A stretch of DNA of 48,509 nucleotides from Ralstonia sp. ASV6 (GCF_016429285.1 NZ_JAELUI010000025.1:1-48509); one strand, 5' to 3'. Counted from the first letter of the stretch, positions 27,054-35,189 are shown. Translations and numbers: made by a program. The notes: generated by a model not told the origin, from the letters alone.

Positions 27054-27208
27054 CGTCTGGACGAAATCGAGTTGCAACAGCCGTTACCGACTCACCGTCA
27101 TTCGCAAAATTTGGTGCCACGAGCTGCCTGCGCCTTCTCGTTCTCGCTGAACCCAACTATGGTCAGCCTTCATCGCACATATGGGTTCATGAGAATTGGA
27201 GGTAAGCC

Positions 27209-27643
27209 ATGGCAAGTAGCACTCCGACCAGTCCGCCAAGCGCGCCGCCACTTAAGCGCTTGCGCTTCACCTTCCCGCTGCGCCAGAAGACGCAAGACAA
27301 CGGCGGCAAGGCTGCCGAATTCACCGACGAACGCGAACTCTACCGTCTGCTGGCTGAACACGAGGCGGGCGCCTATTTGGTTAGCAACAAGGGGATGTGG
27401 CACGGCGGCATCCATATAACCGAAGCGGGAGCGGGTCGTAAGCTTGATTTGCGGAGTGGCATTCGCTGCATCGCCGATGGGCACGTCATCGCTTACCGGC
27501 TCGATCGGAACTATCCCGTCAGTCAGGTACAGGTATCCGGTGGTGAGCCCATCATTGACTCGGCGTACAGCACCAGCTTCGTGCTCGTACGGCATGTCAT
27601 GGAGTTCCCTAGGGACAGTCGGTTGACTTTCTACAGCCTCTAA
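27209..27643 (+). CDS. N-terminal fragment: M23-like peptidase part
   Basis: A fragment of 144 residues with a good GGAGG before ATG 27209. KGMWHGGIHI (61-70), followed about 20 residues later by RSGIRCIADGHVIAYRLD, resembles the first half of an M23 (LytM) domain, where an H-x-x-x-D metal pair precedes a segment such as GTPVYAVADGVV. Here the Asp position is His69. Glu- and Arg-rich FTDERELYRLLAEHEAGAY precedes it. The fragment stops in TAA just after TFYSL, before the second His motif. Alone it would not be a complete enzyme. The family call is by pattern only. Confidence 0.5.
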   Translation: MASSTPTSPPSAPPLKRLRFTFPLRQKTQDNGGKAAEFTDERELYRLLAEHEAGAYLVSNKGMWHGGIHITEAGAGRKLDLRSGIRCIADGHVIAYRLDRNYPVSQVQVSGGEPIIDSAYSTSFVLVRHVMEFPRDSRLTFYSL

Positions 27644-27650
27644 CTGGCCG
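27642..27650 (+). other. Frameshift junction in the toxin-like gene
   Basis: The first frame ends AGC CTC TAA. Reading one base further on gives AAC TGG CCG and the second frame. The net length from 27209 to 29876 is one base over a multiple of three. A short TA match at the junction is compatible with a deletion. Confidence 0.55.
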
Positions 27651-27734
27651 ATCCGTTTTGAAGTCACTGCGCACGCCAGTGACCGTCCCCATAATGGACC
27701 CGCCGGTCAAGCCTCGCCGCCCGAACACATTGGG

Positions 27735-29876
27735 TTGCGCGTGCGGACAGGCGCTGCCGCCAACAGTGCACCGGTGGCAATCCTGCCGCGAAGCGCGCAA
27801 GTCCGCATCGGCAAGCGAGAAAAAAAGTGGGGGCAAATCGTAGAGGCGGAAGGTGTCCAGCCCTATCCACCCAAGGCCGGCGGATACGTGTTCACGGCCG
27901 ATCTGATTGGCAAATGGATTTACCTTGGCAAGAACACATTAGGACAACTGGAGGCCCGGAAGATACTGCCCGATGCCGCATTCGATCAGGTCGTGGTGAT
28001 GCCTGAGCCTCACAGGGTTAGTGCAGGCGATCTAATTGGCCATCTTGGCCGCCACGATTCACTTAACCAGCGAACCTCTGATCGCATGGTGCACATCGAG
28101 GTGTTCTGTGGGGACGACATCAAGCCGTTCCTTCAGCAAGGGCGCGACTGGATCAACAACCATTCATTCCAGCCCAACGCTTGGAAACAGCTTGGAATGT
28201 CCAGCGAACCCACGATCCTGCGGGTGGGAAAAGGCACGAAGCTGTACAAGGCGCCCCTTCAGGAGGGCCAGGACGCACCTCGCACAGACGTCACCTTGGT
28301 TCGGACCTTTGCCGCACTAGCAAAGCATCCCGAGAACCGATATATGGAAACCACACCTGGCCCCGGCGACGGCCGCAAACTGAACTGGTGGAAAGTGAAC
28401 GGCGCAAATATGCAGGGCCAAGACATCAGTGGGTGGGTGCGCGAGCAGTGCTTTGCAGGTGGCCGTGCAACGCGTGAGTTCGCGCAGTCGTGGATCGATT
28501 TCGAGACCATCGAAGATATGCACGACCACACGCATACGGTGTTTGCTACCACCGAGGCATATATCGACTACGCGATCGAGGCCGACGTACCTAGTCGGCC
28601 CTCGCTAGGCAAGCTTGGCCCACTGATGGCGAAGGTCTACCGCGCAGTGTTCTCTACTGGAGACGGCAAGTACGCGGCGGACCAACTGTGCCTCGGGGGG
28701 CGAAGCATGCCTGGCCACTATCCGTGGGACATGGAGCGGATGTCGCGGTTGATTGTTAAGCACGAGAGCGAGTGGGCAAATCCGGGCAAGTGGAGGCAGT
28801 TGGTTGAGGCAATGGAAGCGCGCACGCAGTCCCTGTCGCATCATGAAGCGGAACTCAAGCGCATTGAGACGCTGGCGTGGTGGGAGGAGGTGAAGAAAGG
28901 CGTACCGAATCTACCTGGGCCAGCCGTGTTCCACATTCACCCGGTGGCGTTGGTGGGGAATTTCTTGTTGAGACAAGACGATTGTGAGTGCGGGTGTTGC
29001 TTTGAGAATAAATTTAAAGTCACTCGACTTGGCTCACAGTATAGCCCTGTTTTCTGGGGGAATCGACCTTTGGGAAAATCGGAAGTGATTTCGAAGATGT
29101 TGGCTGATGAAGTTATCAGTGAAAGCGAACATCGAATATTAATTGCGATGTCCAGAAACGAAGGTAATCTGGATGCGGTCCAGTCTTATGACAGCGAGGT
29201 TCTAACGGCTGGGGCTATGAAAAAAGCCATCAACCCCGAGGGGCGTGGTGAATTTTCTATACAGGTTTCTGAGTTCAAAGAACAAAACAAGGAGGAGTAC
29301 GCGCGACTCTTTGAGAGGTGCGGATGGACAGTGGAGGGCAGTGGTCAGGCCGCAAAGATGTTCTACGAGCATCCCCATTTGACGCTTGGCCAGAAGCTAA
29401 TCGGGAGGCAGCTAAAGCAAATTATTAGACAAGATTGCTCGCAGCAAAACTTTGGTCAGTCGGTTGGGAATACTCCTTTGGCTGTGATAGCGAATGCGAT
29501 TACGGATCCATCTTTCGAGTCCAAGCAAGTTATGGATTTTATTGATCGACTTAGAAAACAGATTCTTCCAAAGAGGCCAGTCAACTATCAGTACACGGTT
29601 GCGTCCTATTTTTCATCGGATCTTGGCCGAGCAACAGCGCTCGATCAACATGTAAACAGGCCCGCATTCGTGCTGCGCGACATCGGTAGGGCACTTGACG
29701 GGCTTTTCGCAGCGCACCCATCCGCGCCTCGAAACCCAGAAGACTGGCTGGAAAATCGCACGGAATACGAGCGAGAGTTAATTGAGCGATACGCTCATAT
29801 TCGAGTCATGGCTGTGGTTAGCGGAACTTCTGTTTCTCCTGCGCGATATGCAGCTCTGAAGGCAAAACTCTCCTAG
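27735..29876 (+). CDS. C-terminal fragment: SH3-like, M23-end-like and lysozyme-like regions
   Basis: 713 residues counted from TTG 27735; no good ribosome binding site. In order: an SH3b-like start (GLRVRTGAAANSAPVAILPR to WGQIV); a segment like the end of M23 domains (SAGDLIGHLGRHD to RMVHIEVF, where the usual HLH is MVH); a middle region with RLIVKHESEW (338-347), AWWEEVKKGV and HIHPVALVGNF (400-410), which I recall from large secreted cell-wall-active proteins; a Cys cluster CECGCC (417-422); and a last 300 residues with AMSRNEGNLDAVQSYDSEVL (Glu476), which looks like a lysozyme-type active-site region. From about residue 411 the DNA becomes AT-richer. The family assignments are inferences. 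Confidence 0.5.
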   Translation: MRVRTGAAANSAPVAILPRSAQVRIGKREKKWGQIVEAEGVQPYPPKAGGYVFTADLIGKWIYLGKNTLGQLEARKILPDAAFDQVVVMPEPHRVSAGDLIGHLGRHDSLNQRTSDRMVHIEVFCGDDIKPFLQQGRDWINNHSFQPNAWKQLGMSSEPTILRVGKGTKLYKAPLQEGQDAPRTDVTLVRTFAALAKHPENRYMETTPGPGDGRKLNWWKVNGANMQGQDISGWVREQCFAGGRATREFAQSWIDFETIEDMHDHTHTVFATTEAYIDYAIEADVPSRPSLGKLGPLMAKVYRAVFSTGDGKYAADQLCLGGRSMPGHYPWDMERMSRLIVKHESEWANPGKWRQLVEAMEARTQSLSHHEAELKRIETLAWWEEVKKGVPNLPGPAVFHIHPVALVGNFLLRQDDCECGCCFENKFKVTRLGSQYSPVFWGNRPLGKSEVISKMLADEVISESEHRILIAMSRNEGNLDAVQSYDSEVLTAGAMKKAINPEGRGEFSIQVSEFKEQNKEEYARLFERCGWTVEGSGQAAKMFYEHPHLTLGQKLIGRQLKQIIRQDCSQQNFGQSVGNTPLAVIANAITDPSFESKQVMDFIDRLRKQILPKRPVNYQYTVASYFSSDLGRATALDQHVNRPAFVLRDIGRALDGLFAAHPSAPRNPEDWLENRTEYERELIERYAHIRVMAVVSGTSVSPARYAALKAKLS

Positions 29877-29889
29877 TTGGTAAGAAGAT

Positions 29890-30639
29890 ATGGAAATTAC
29901 GCGAGCATTTATTTCTATTTCATGCGCAACACTATTGATTTTCTGTCAAGCTAGTGCTTCTGATGAAATTGTGAAATTTAAAAATGGATCATCCTTGGAG
30001 TTTTCTTCTCCTGCTCGAAAGAATCCAAGGACAAATGATTTTGAATCAGGGTGGGCGACTGCTACCTTTTCGATGAGTTCAGGAAATAAAATTGTCCTCT
30101 TTGAAAAAGAGTCTCTATCTCCGGTTGGTGGTGTCGTTTATCAGAACGTGCATAACATGCGTATATCACCGTCTGGAAATTATGCTGTTTTGGATGTTCT
30201 TAGAGTTGGTAGGCTACAGGTGGCCTCAGATCAAGAGTCAACAATCGATAGCCGGCAATACTGCCCAGCGCTGGAGACAAACACGGGCTGCATAGTAAGT
30301 ATGAACACCGGTGGGCTATGTGGAGGTGCGTGGAATGCAAGCAAGGATGTTTGGAGTTCGGGCGCCGACAGTGATGAGAATGACAATGAAATTATGCTTA
30401 GAAATAAGGATTTTCCAGTCTCGGCCAACCAAATGTGGAGTGACTTCAATAAGGTAAGAGCTCTGAAGTTGACGCTGAAGGAAGCAGTATTTGCGAACCT
30501 CGGGGCTGTCAACACGCTAGCTTGCGACCCGCCGAGCAAAAACAACCAGAGCGCTTATCAAGCGATTGCCAAACAGCTAAGAGTGGAGGGTGACATCGGC
30601 AGTGCTAAGAGCATCGAAGATGCTCTTAAGCGTCGATAG
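29890..30639 (+). CDS. Secreted protein, candidate immunity partner of the toxin-like gene
   Basis: A protein of 249 residues with a signal peptide (MEITRAFISISCATLLIFCQ, cleavage after ASA at 23); Cys19 does not fit a lipobox, so a soluble periplasmic protein is expected. The mature part has polar low-complexity stretches and several Cys residues (YCPALETNTGCIVS, GGLCGG) but no family that I recognise. It starts 13 bp after the toxin-like frame. The DNA is markedly AT-rich: 19 of 60 bases are G or C at 29881-29940 and 21 of 60 at 30061-30120, against 38 of 60 at 27241-27300. The pairing with a cell-wall-active toxin and the periplasmic location suggest an immunity protein; this is inference. 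Confidence 0.6.
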   Translation: MEITRAFISISCATLLIFCQASASDEIVKFKNGSSLEFSSPARKNPRTNDFESGWATATFSMSSGNKIVLFEKESLSPVGGVVYQNVHNMRISPSGNYAVLDVLRVGRLQVASDQESTIDSRQYCPALETNTGCIVSMNTGGLCGGAWNASKDVWSSGADSDENDNEIMLRNKDFPVSANQMWSDFNKVRALKLTLKEAVFANLGAVNTLACDPPSKNNQSAYQAIAKQLRVEGDIGSAKSIEDALKRR

Positions 30640-30694
30640 TAGAGAGGAGCTCCAAGCGAGAAGCGTAACAACGCAACCTGTGCTCAAGAAACCA

Positions 30695-30727
30695 CGATGC
30701 GTGCGCCTATCCTGCACGCATCGTTTC
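30695..30727 (+). terminator. Terminator after the candidate immunity gene
   Basis: A perfect 10-bp stem, CGATGCGTGC (30695-30704) with GCACGCATCG (30714-30723), followed by TTTC. Confidence 0.75.
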
Positions 30728-30841
30728 TGACCGCCGCCATGCCTTTCTAATCTTGGATGCCAAATCAGCGAAAAGATCAGAAGATCCGGAGTGGCTGTAT
30801 GGCTCAAGCGTTGTTGTATGGCATGAAGGCTATTTATTGCC

Positions 30842-31411
30842 TTACTTGCCAACGCCCAACAACGCCAACACCCCCAGCACCCAAAAGATCAACGCTGCAA
30901 TCCGGTGCACCAGCTTGATCGGCATGCGTGACGCGAACTTGTTGCCCATCAACACTGCCGGCACATTGGCCAGCAGCATGCCGATGGTCGTGCCAGCCAC
31001 CACAGAAACCACGTCGTTAAAGCGCGCTGCCAGTGCCACGGTGGCGATCTGCGTCTTATCCCCCATTTCCGCAAAGAAGAACGCAACGATGGTGGTGCCG
31101 ATGATGCCCAGGCCGCGCGTGTCTTTCGGTGCCTCTTCGTCGTCGAGCTTGTCCGGGACAAGCATCCAGCCGGCCATGGCGATAAAGGCGGCGCCAAGAA
31201 TCCAGCGCAGCACGTTTTCACCGAGCACATGCGTAATCCAGCCGCCGACGGCGCCGGCGAGCGCGTGGTTGACTAGCGTGGAGACGAAGATGCCGATGAT
31301 GATCGGGACCGGCTTGCGAAAGCGCGCAGCCAGCAGGATCGACAGCAGTTGGGTTTTGTCGCCGATTTCAGCGAGCGCGACGATGCCGGTGGAGACGAGG
31401 AAGGCTTCCAT
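30842..31411 (-). CDS. GDT1/TMEM165-family manganese exporter
   Basis: A protein of 189 residues with six or seven transmembrane segments in two halves. Each half carries the family motif E-x-G-D-K-T-Q (ALAEIGDKTQLLS and FAEMGDKTQIATV), which forms the cation site in the UPF0016/GDT1 family. Bacterial members export Mn2+ (MneA of Vibrio). The manganese-type riboswitch upstream supports Mn as the substrate. ATG 31411 is chosen because the first motif follows within 20 residues; an extension to 31444 would add an unlikely His-rich tail. Confidence 0.9.
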   Translation of the reverse strand: MEAFLVSTGIVALAEIGDKTQLLSILLAARFRKPVPIIIGIFVSTLVNHALAGAVGGWITHVLGENVLRWILGAAFIAMAGWMLVPDKLDDEEAPKDTRGLGIIGTTIVAFFFAEMGDKTQIATVALAARFNDVVSVVAGTTIGMLLANVPAVLMGNKFASRMPIKLVHRIAALIFWVLGVLALLGVGK

Positions 31412-31481
31412 GTTGTGGTGGTGTCCGGGCCGTATGCGAACCAATGACGCACCGCTGCCGGCCCTATCCGCAGAGGTGTGT

Positions 31482-31731
31482 CATCGGTCTCGCCAGGCGC
31501 GTCACCGTCGAATCCACACCCGATCCTACTGCGCAACCCGATCTTGAACCTGCGATGCTCACCGTACCCATGTACGGTTGCGTTTCTCGGTCCAACCTCG
31601 GGCTGCTCGCTACGGATCGTGAGCAGATTCGGGTGCGGCTGACCACGCCATAACCGTCAGTCATTGCGACGACGGTCAAGTCTGTTGACGTGGCCCCCAG
31701 GGTATCGACCCCGGGCGGCTACTCCCCAATG
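31482..31731 (-). ncRNA. yybP-ykoY-like manganese riboswitch
   Basis: On the minus strand the leader opens with CATTGG (31731-31726), runs into GGGGAGTAGCC and closes with GGCGAGACC and CCGATG (31487-31482). CATTGG pairs with CCGATG through all six positions with one G-U, forming P1. The two loop sequences GGGGAGUAG and GCGAGACC are the conserved metal-binding loops of this class. It lies before a manganese exporter gene, the usual context, with about 70 nt between. The arm between them is long (about 200 nt). Confidence 0.8.
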
Positions 31732-31740
31732 GAAGCGTGG

Positions 31741-31769
31741 ATTATAAGTGGATCAGGCGTTGGCGCCAA
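31741..31769 (-). promoter_or_regulatory. Promoter of the riboswitch and Mn exporter gene
   Basis: On the minus strand, TTGGCG (31769-31764), a 17-bp spacer and TATAAT (31746-31741) would start RNA almost exactly at the riboswitch P1. The -35 and part of the spacer lie within the last codons of guaD. Confidence 0.75.
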
Positions 31770-33087
31770 CCGCAAACTTGGCCGGCTCGCCTTGGATGTA
31801 CGTGGCGGATACGGCACGATCTTCGCCCAGCAGCGCGAGCGAGAACAGCAGTTCTTCCAGCGTTTCCGAGCGCGCGTTGCGGCGTGCCAGCAACGGCGTG
31901 GCGGCTGGGTCCAGCACGATGAAATCGGCTTCCGCTCCCGGGACGAAGCTGCCGATGCGGTCTTCCCAGCCCAGTGCCTCGGCGGCGCCGCGCGTGGCCA
32001 GGTAGAACATGCGCAGTGCGGTCAGGTGATAGCCACCCATGCGCGCAACCTTGTGCGCCGTACCCATCGTGCGCAGCATCGAGAACGAGCTGCCACCGCC
32101 CACGTCGGTGGCGAGCGTCAGCGCCAGGCGGTGTGCATCATTCTTGTGGAAGTTATACAGGCCGCTGCCCAGGAACAGGTTGGACGTGGGGCAGTGCGCC
32201 ACGGCAGCGCCGGATTCCGCCATGCGTTGGCGATCACTGTCGTCCAGCCAGATGGCGTGGCCGTAGAAGGCACCCTTGCGCAGCAGGCCGTAGCGGTCGT
32301 ACACGTCCAGGTAGCTGCGTGCGTTCGGGAACAGCTCGGCCACCCACTTCACTTCGTCCGGGTTTTCGGCAACGTGGGTCTGGATGAAGACGTCCGGGTA
32401 CTGCCTGGCCAACTCGCCGGTGGCCGCCAGCTGTGCTTCGCTCGAGGTGGGCGCGAAGCGCGGCGTGATGGCGTAGGCCAGGCGATCCTTGCCGTGCCAG
32501 CGCGAGATCAGATCCGCCGAATCACGTGCGCCGGATTCCGCCGTGTCTTGCAGGTATTCCGGGCAGTTGCGGTCCATCATCACCTTGCCGGTAATGAGGC
32601 GCATGCCGCGCTGCTGCGCTTGGCTGAACAGCGTCTCGGCGGAGCCGCGATGCACGGTGCTCCACACCATCGCGCTGGTCGTGCCGTTGCGCAGCAACTC
32701 ATCGAGGAAGAACGAGGCGACGCCCGCGGCGTACTGCTCGCTCTCGAAGCGGCGTTCTTCCGGGAAGGTGTACGTCTCCAGCCAATGCAGCAGCCCAGGC
32801 GACGGGGAGGCGATCATGTCCGTCTGCGGGAAGTGCACGTGCGTATCGATAAAGCCCGGCACGATCAGCTTGCCGCTGTAGTCGTGCAGTTGGGTACCAG
32901 CGGGGAGGTTCTCGCGCAGAGCGGCGTAGTCGCCAGCTTGCACGACTTTGCCCCCCATGACCACGAGCAGGCCGTCTTCCCAATACTCATAGGCATCGCG
33001 CTCGCGATACTGCGGATCGTGCAGGAAATGCAGCACACGGCCGCGGTACGCGTGAACGGTGTTGGAAGTCGGAGGCATGGTGGTCAT
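31753..33087 (-). CDS. guaD: Guanine deaminase
   Basis: A protein of 444 residues, zinc amidohydrolase. It converts guanine to xanthine, feeding xanthine dehydrogenase. Metal and substrate motifs: PGFIDTHVHFPQTD, FIQTHVAENPDEV, GHAIWLDD and LATDVGGGSSFSMLRTM. ATG 33087 gives the expected length; a second ATG three codons later is possible. It is the last gene of the xdhABC-add-guaD operon, 27 bp after add. The promoter for the riboswitch-controlled exporter overlaps its 3' end. Confidence 0.95.
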   Translation of the reverse strand: MTTMPPTSNTVHAYRGRVLHFLHDPQYRERDAYEYWEDGLLVVMGGKVVQAGDYAALRENLPAGTQLHDYSGKLIVPGFIDTHVHFPQTDMIASPSPGLLHWLETYTFPEERRFESEQYAAGVASFFLDELLRNGTTSAMVWSTVHRGSAETLFSQAQQRGMRLITGKVMMDRNCPEYLQDTAESGARDSADLISRWHGKDRLAYAITPRFAPTSSEAQLAATGELARQYPDVFIQTHVAENPDEVKWVAELFPNARSYLDVYDRYGLLRKGAFYGHAIWLDDSDRQRMAESGAAVAHCPTSNLFLGSGLYNFHKNDAHRLALTLATDVGGGSSFSMLRTMGTAHKVARMGGYHLTALRMFYLATRGAAEALGWEDRIGSFVPGAEADFIVLDPAATPLLARRNARSETLEELLFSLALLGEDRAVSATYIQGEPAKFAVGANA

Positions 33088-33114
33088 CTTTGTTTCGTGG
33101 GCGCGGTGTGTGAT

Positions 33115-34152
33115 TTAGTGCGTGTGCTTCCAGTGGTCGTCGACCTTGGCAAGCCACATCGTTTTGTCCTGCTCGGGCAGGAAGGACGCCTCGAAGCTGT
33201 TGCGCGCGAGCGCATGGGCGTCGGCGGCGGACAGGTTCAGGGCGTTGAAGGTGGCGAGCCAGTTGGTGTTCATGTAGCCGCCAAAGTAGGCTGGATCGTC
33301 GGAGTGCAGGGTCACTGCGCATCCTGCGTCCAGCAATTGCTTGAGCGAGTGATCGCGCAAGTCGGGGTAGACCTTCAGTTTCTCGTTCGACAGCGGGCAG
33401 ACCGTCAGCGCGATGCGCTCGGCGGCGAGGCGCTTGACGAGTGCGGCATCGTCGATGGCCCGTACGCCGTGGTCGATGCGCTCCACGTTCAGGATGTCGA
33501 GCGCGTCGATCACGTATTGCGCCGGGCCTTCTTCACCCGCGTGGGCGACCAGGCGCAGGCCGAGCTTCTTGCACTCGGCAAACACGCGCGCGAACTTCTC
33601 CGGCGGGTTGCCGCGCTCGGACGAATCCAACCCCACACCGATGATCCGGTTGGCCGGGTCCTGGATGTAGGGCAGGGCGGCTTCCAGCGTGGCGAATGCT
33701 TCTTCCTCGCTTAGGTGGCGCAGGAAGCAGAGGATCAGCAGGCTGGAGAACCCATGCTCGCGCTCCGCGTCATCCAGCGCGCGGACGATGCCGTTGATGA
33801 CCACGTGCATCGGCACGTTGCGCGCGGTATGCGTCTGCGGGTCGAAAAAGATTTCGGCGTGACGGACGTTGTCGGCAAGCGCACGCGCCACGTAGGCGGC
33901 GGTCATGTCGTAGAAGTCCTGCTCGGTGAGCAGCACGCTGGCGCCGGCGTAGTAGAGGTCGAGAAACGATTGCAGATCGTCGAAGGCGTAAGCCGCGCGC
34001 ACTTCTTCAACGGAGGCATACGGCAGCTTGACGCCGTTGCGCTCGGCCAGCGCGAACATCAGTTCGGGTTCGAGCGAGCCTTCGATGTGGATGTGCAGTT
34101 CGGCTTTCGGGCTGGTGGCGATGCGTTCTGCAAGGGTGGGCGAGAGCGGCAT
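33115..34152 (-). CDS. add: Adenine deaminase of the adenosine-deaminase family
   Basis: A protein of 345 residues. HIHIEGSLEPEL carries the first zinc ligands, VAHAGEEG the catalytic Glu, and TLHSDDPAYFGGY the Asp pair. The segment GLDSSERGNPPEKF marks the fungal Aah1-like adenine deaminase branch rather than true adenosine deaminase; P. aeruginosa Pa0148 of this branch deaminates adenine. Hypoxanthine made here would enter XdhAB. The gene starts 2 bp after the xdhC stop, so the two are coupled. The symbol add is conventional for the family; adenine as the substrate is an inference. Confidence 0.9.
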   Translation of the reverse strand: MPLSPTLAERIATSPKAELHIHIEGSLEPELMFALAERNGVKLPYASVEEVRAAYAFDDLQSFLDLYYAGASVLLTEQDFYDMTAAYVARALADNVRHAEIFFDPQTHTARNVPMHVVINGIVRALDDAEREHGFSSLLILCFLRHLSEEEAFATLEAALPYIQDPANRIIGVGLDSSERGNPPEKFARVFAECKKLGLRLVAHAGEEGPAQYVIDALDILNVERIDHGVRAIDDAALVKRLAAERIALTVCPLSNEKLKVYPDLRDHSLKQLLDAGCAVTLHSDDPAYFGGYMNTNWLATFNALNLSAADAHALARNSFEASFLPEQDKTMWLAKVDDHWKHTH

Positions 34153-34154
34153 AA

Positions 34155-35189
34155 TCAGACGGGTGTGGGGACGCGGTAAGGGACCGCCGCTCCACCGCTG
34201 GCTGTGGTGAGCGCGTGCTGCTGAAGCTCACGCACCTGCAGGAGTTGGGCGACGACGGATACTGCAATGATATCCGGCGCCTTATCCACGATGCCTGCCA
34301 CGCCAATCGGGCACACCATTTCCGGCAAGCGTGCCGGGTCCACACCGTGCTCCACCATGCGGTGCTCGAAGCGGGCGCGCTTGGTCTTGGAGCCGATCAG
34401 GCCGAAGTAGGCAAAGTCCGTGCGGCGCATGATGCGTTCGCACAGAGCGAGGTCCAACGCATGGTTGTGCGTCATGACCAGGAAGTAGCTGCCGGCAGGC
34501 GCGTTGTCGATCACGGCTTCCGGCGTATCGGTGGATTCGATGACGACGTTCGGCGGCACTTCCGTCGGGAACGGGAACATCGCATCGCGTTCGTCCACCC
34601 ACGTCACGCGGCAGGGCAGGTGCGCGAGTGCGCGCACGATGGCGTGGCCGACATGGCCGGCACCGCACAGCACGATCGACATGTCGGGTGGCAACACCGT
34701 TTGGGTGAAGCCGCTGGCGTCGAGCGTAACGCCTGCTGCTGCCGCATCACCGATCGTTGCTTCAACATGCATAGCCGCGTCTGCGGAGACAAAACGGCGC
34801 AGGCTGCGGCGCTGGCGCATGGCGTCGTCGGCCAGGGCGATCCACTCCGCGTCACGTGCGTCGAGGTGCTCCAGCGACAGGCGTACTACGCCGCCACAGC
34901 ACTGGCCCAATGCCGGGCCGAGTGGAATGCGAACGAACTGGCGGCGGGCGTCGCCAATGGCTTGGGGTGCATCCATCATCGCTTGCGCGATTTCCATGGC
35001 ACGCCATTCGAGATGGCCACCGCCGATGGTGCCGAAGAACCCGTCGGTGCACACCAGCATGAGCGTGCCCGGCTCGCGTGGGGCGGAGCCTTGCACGTCC
35101 GTCACCGTGACCAGCACGCACGGCTGCCCCGCTTGCACGGTGGCAAGCACGTCGGCAAAACGGAACGGGCGCAGTTGCGTGTGGTCCAT
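34155..35189 (-). CDS. xdhC: Xanthine dehydrogenase accessory protein XdhC
   Basis: A protein of 344 residues that binds molybdenum cofactor, promotes its sulfuration and inserts it into XdhB. The N-terminal part has VTVTDVQGSAPREPGTLMLV and FFGTIGGGHLEWRAMEIA with GQCCGG, typical of the XdhC/CoxI family. The C-terminal Rossmann domain has IVLCGAGHVGHAIVRALA and FGLIGSKTKRARFEHRM. ATG 35189 follows GGAGA at correct spacing and is preferred to an in-frame ATG at 35213, which would overlap the xdhB stop. It lies 20 bp after xdhB and 2 bp before add. Confidence 0.94.
   Translation of the reverse strand: MDHTQLRPFRFADVLATVQAGQPCVLVTVTDVQGSAPREPGTLMLVCTDGFFGTIGGGHLEWRAMEIAQAMMDAPQAIGDARRQFVRIPLGPALGQCCGGVVRLSLEHLDARDAEWIALADDAMRQRRSLRRFVSADAAMHVEATIGDAAAAGVTLDASGFTQTVLPPDMSIVLCGAGHVGHAIVRALAHLPCRVTWVDERDAMFPFPTEVPPNVVIESTDTPEAVIDNAPAGSYFLVMTHNHALDLALCERIMRRTDFAYFGLIGSKTKRARFEHRMVEHGVDPARLPEMVCPIGVAGIVDKAPDIIAVSVVAQLLQVRELQQHALTTASGGAAVPYRVPTPV

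Larger units (their letters stand above)
27209..29876 (+). pseudogene. Frameshifted toxin-like gene with peptidoglycan-hydrolase-like parts
   Basis: Two open frames on the plus strand appear to be one broken gene. The first (27209-27643) ends in TAA after TFYSL; the second frame stays open from about 27642. It reads NWPIRFEVTAHASDRPHNG and on through GLRVRTG before the first usable start at 27735, so it still encodes protein-like sequence above its apparent start. From memory, related proteins continue the LTFYSL motif with a YMHL-type stretch of some 20 residues before the segment seen here, so a deletion with frame change is likely. The missing piece would hold a zinc-ligand His of the M23-like domain. 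An intact product would have had about 900 residues. Composition changes sharply near 28965. No vgrG, hcp or other secretion gene is nearby. Confidence 0.7.

Noticed and set aside
27630..27650. Programmed +1 frameshift, by likeness of CTC TAA C to the prfB site CTT TGA C
   Set aside because: There is no close Shine-Dalgarno-like stimulator, the slip would pair poorly, and a block of family sequence seems to be missing, so decay is simpler.
26939..31752. Insertion sequence or attachment sites flanking the foreign segment
   Set aside because: No transposase frame and no matching direct or inverted repeats could be found at the edges by eye.
31690..33714. 674-codon plus-strand frame over guaD and add
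   Set aside because: Antisense to two clear deaminases and across a riboswitch and promoter.
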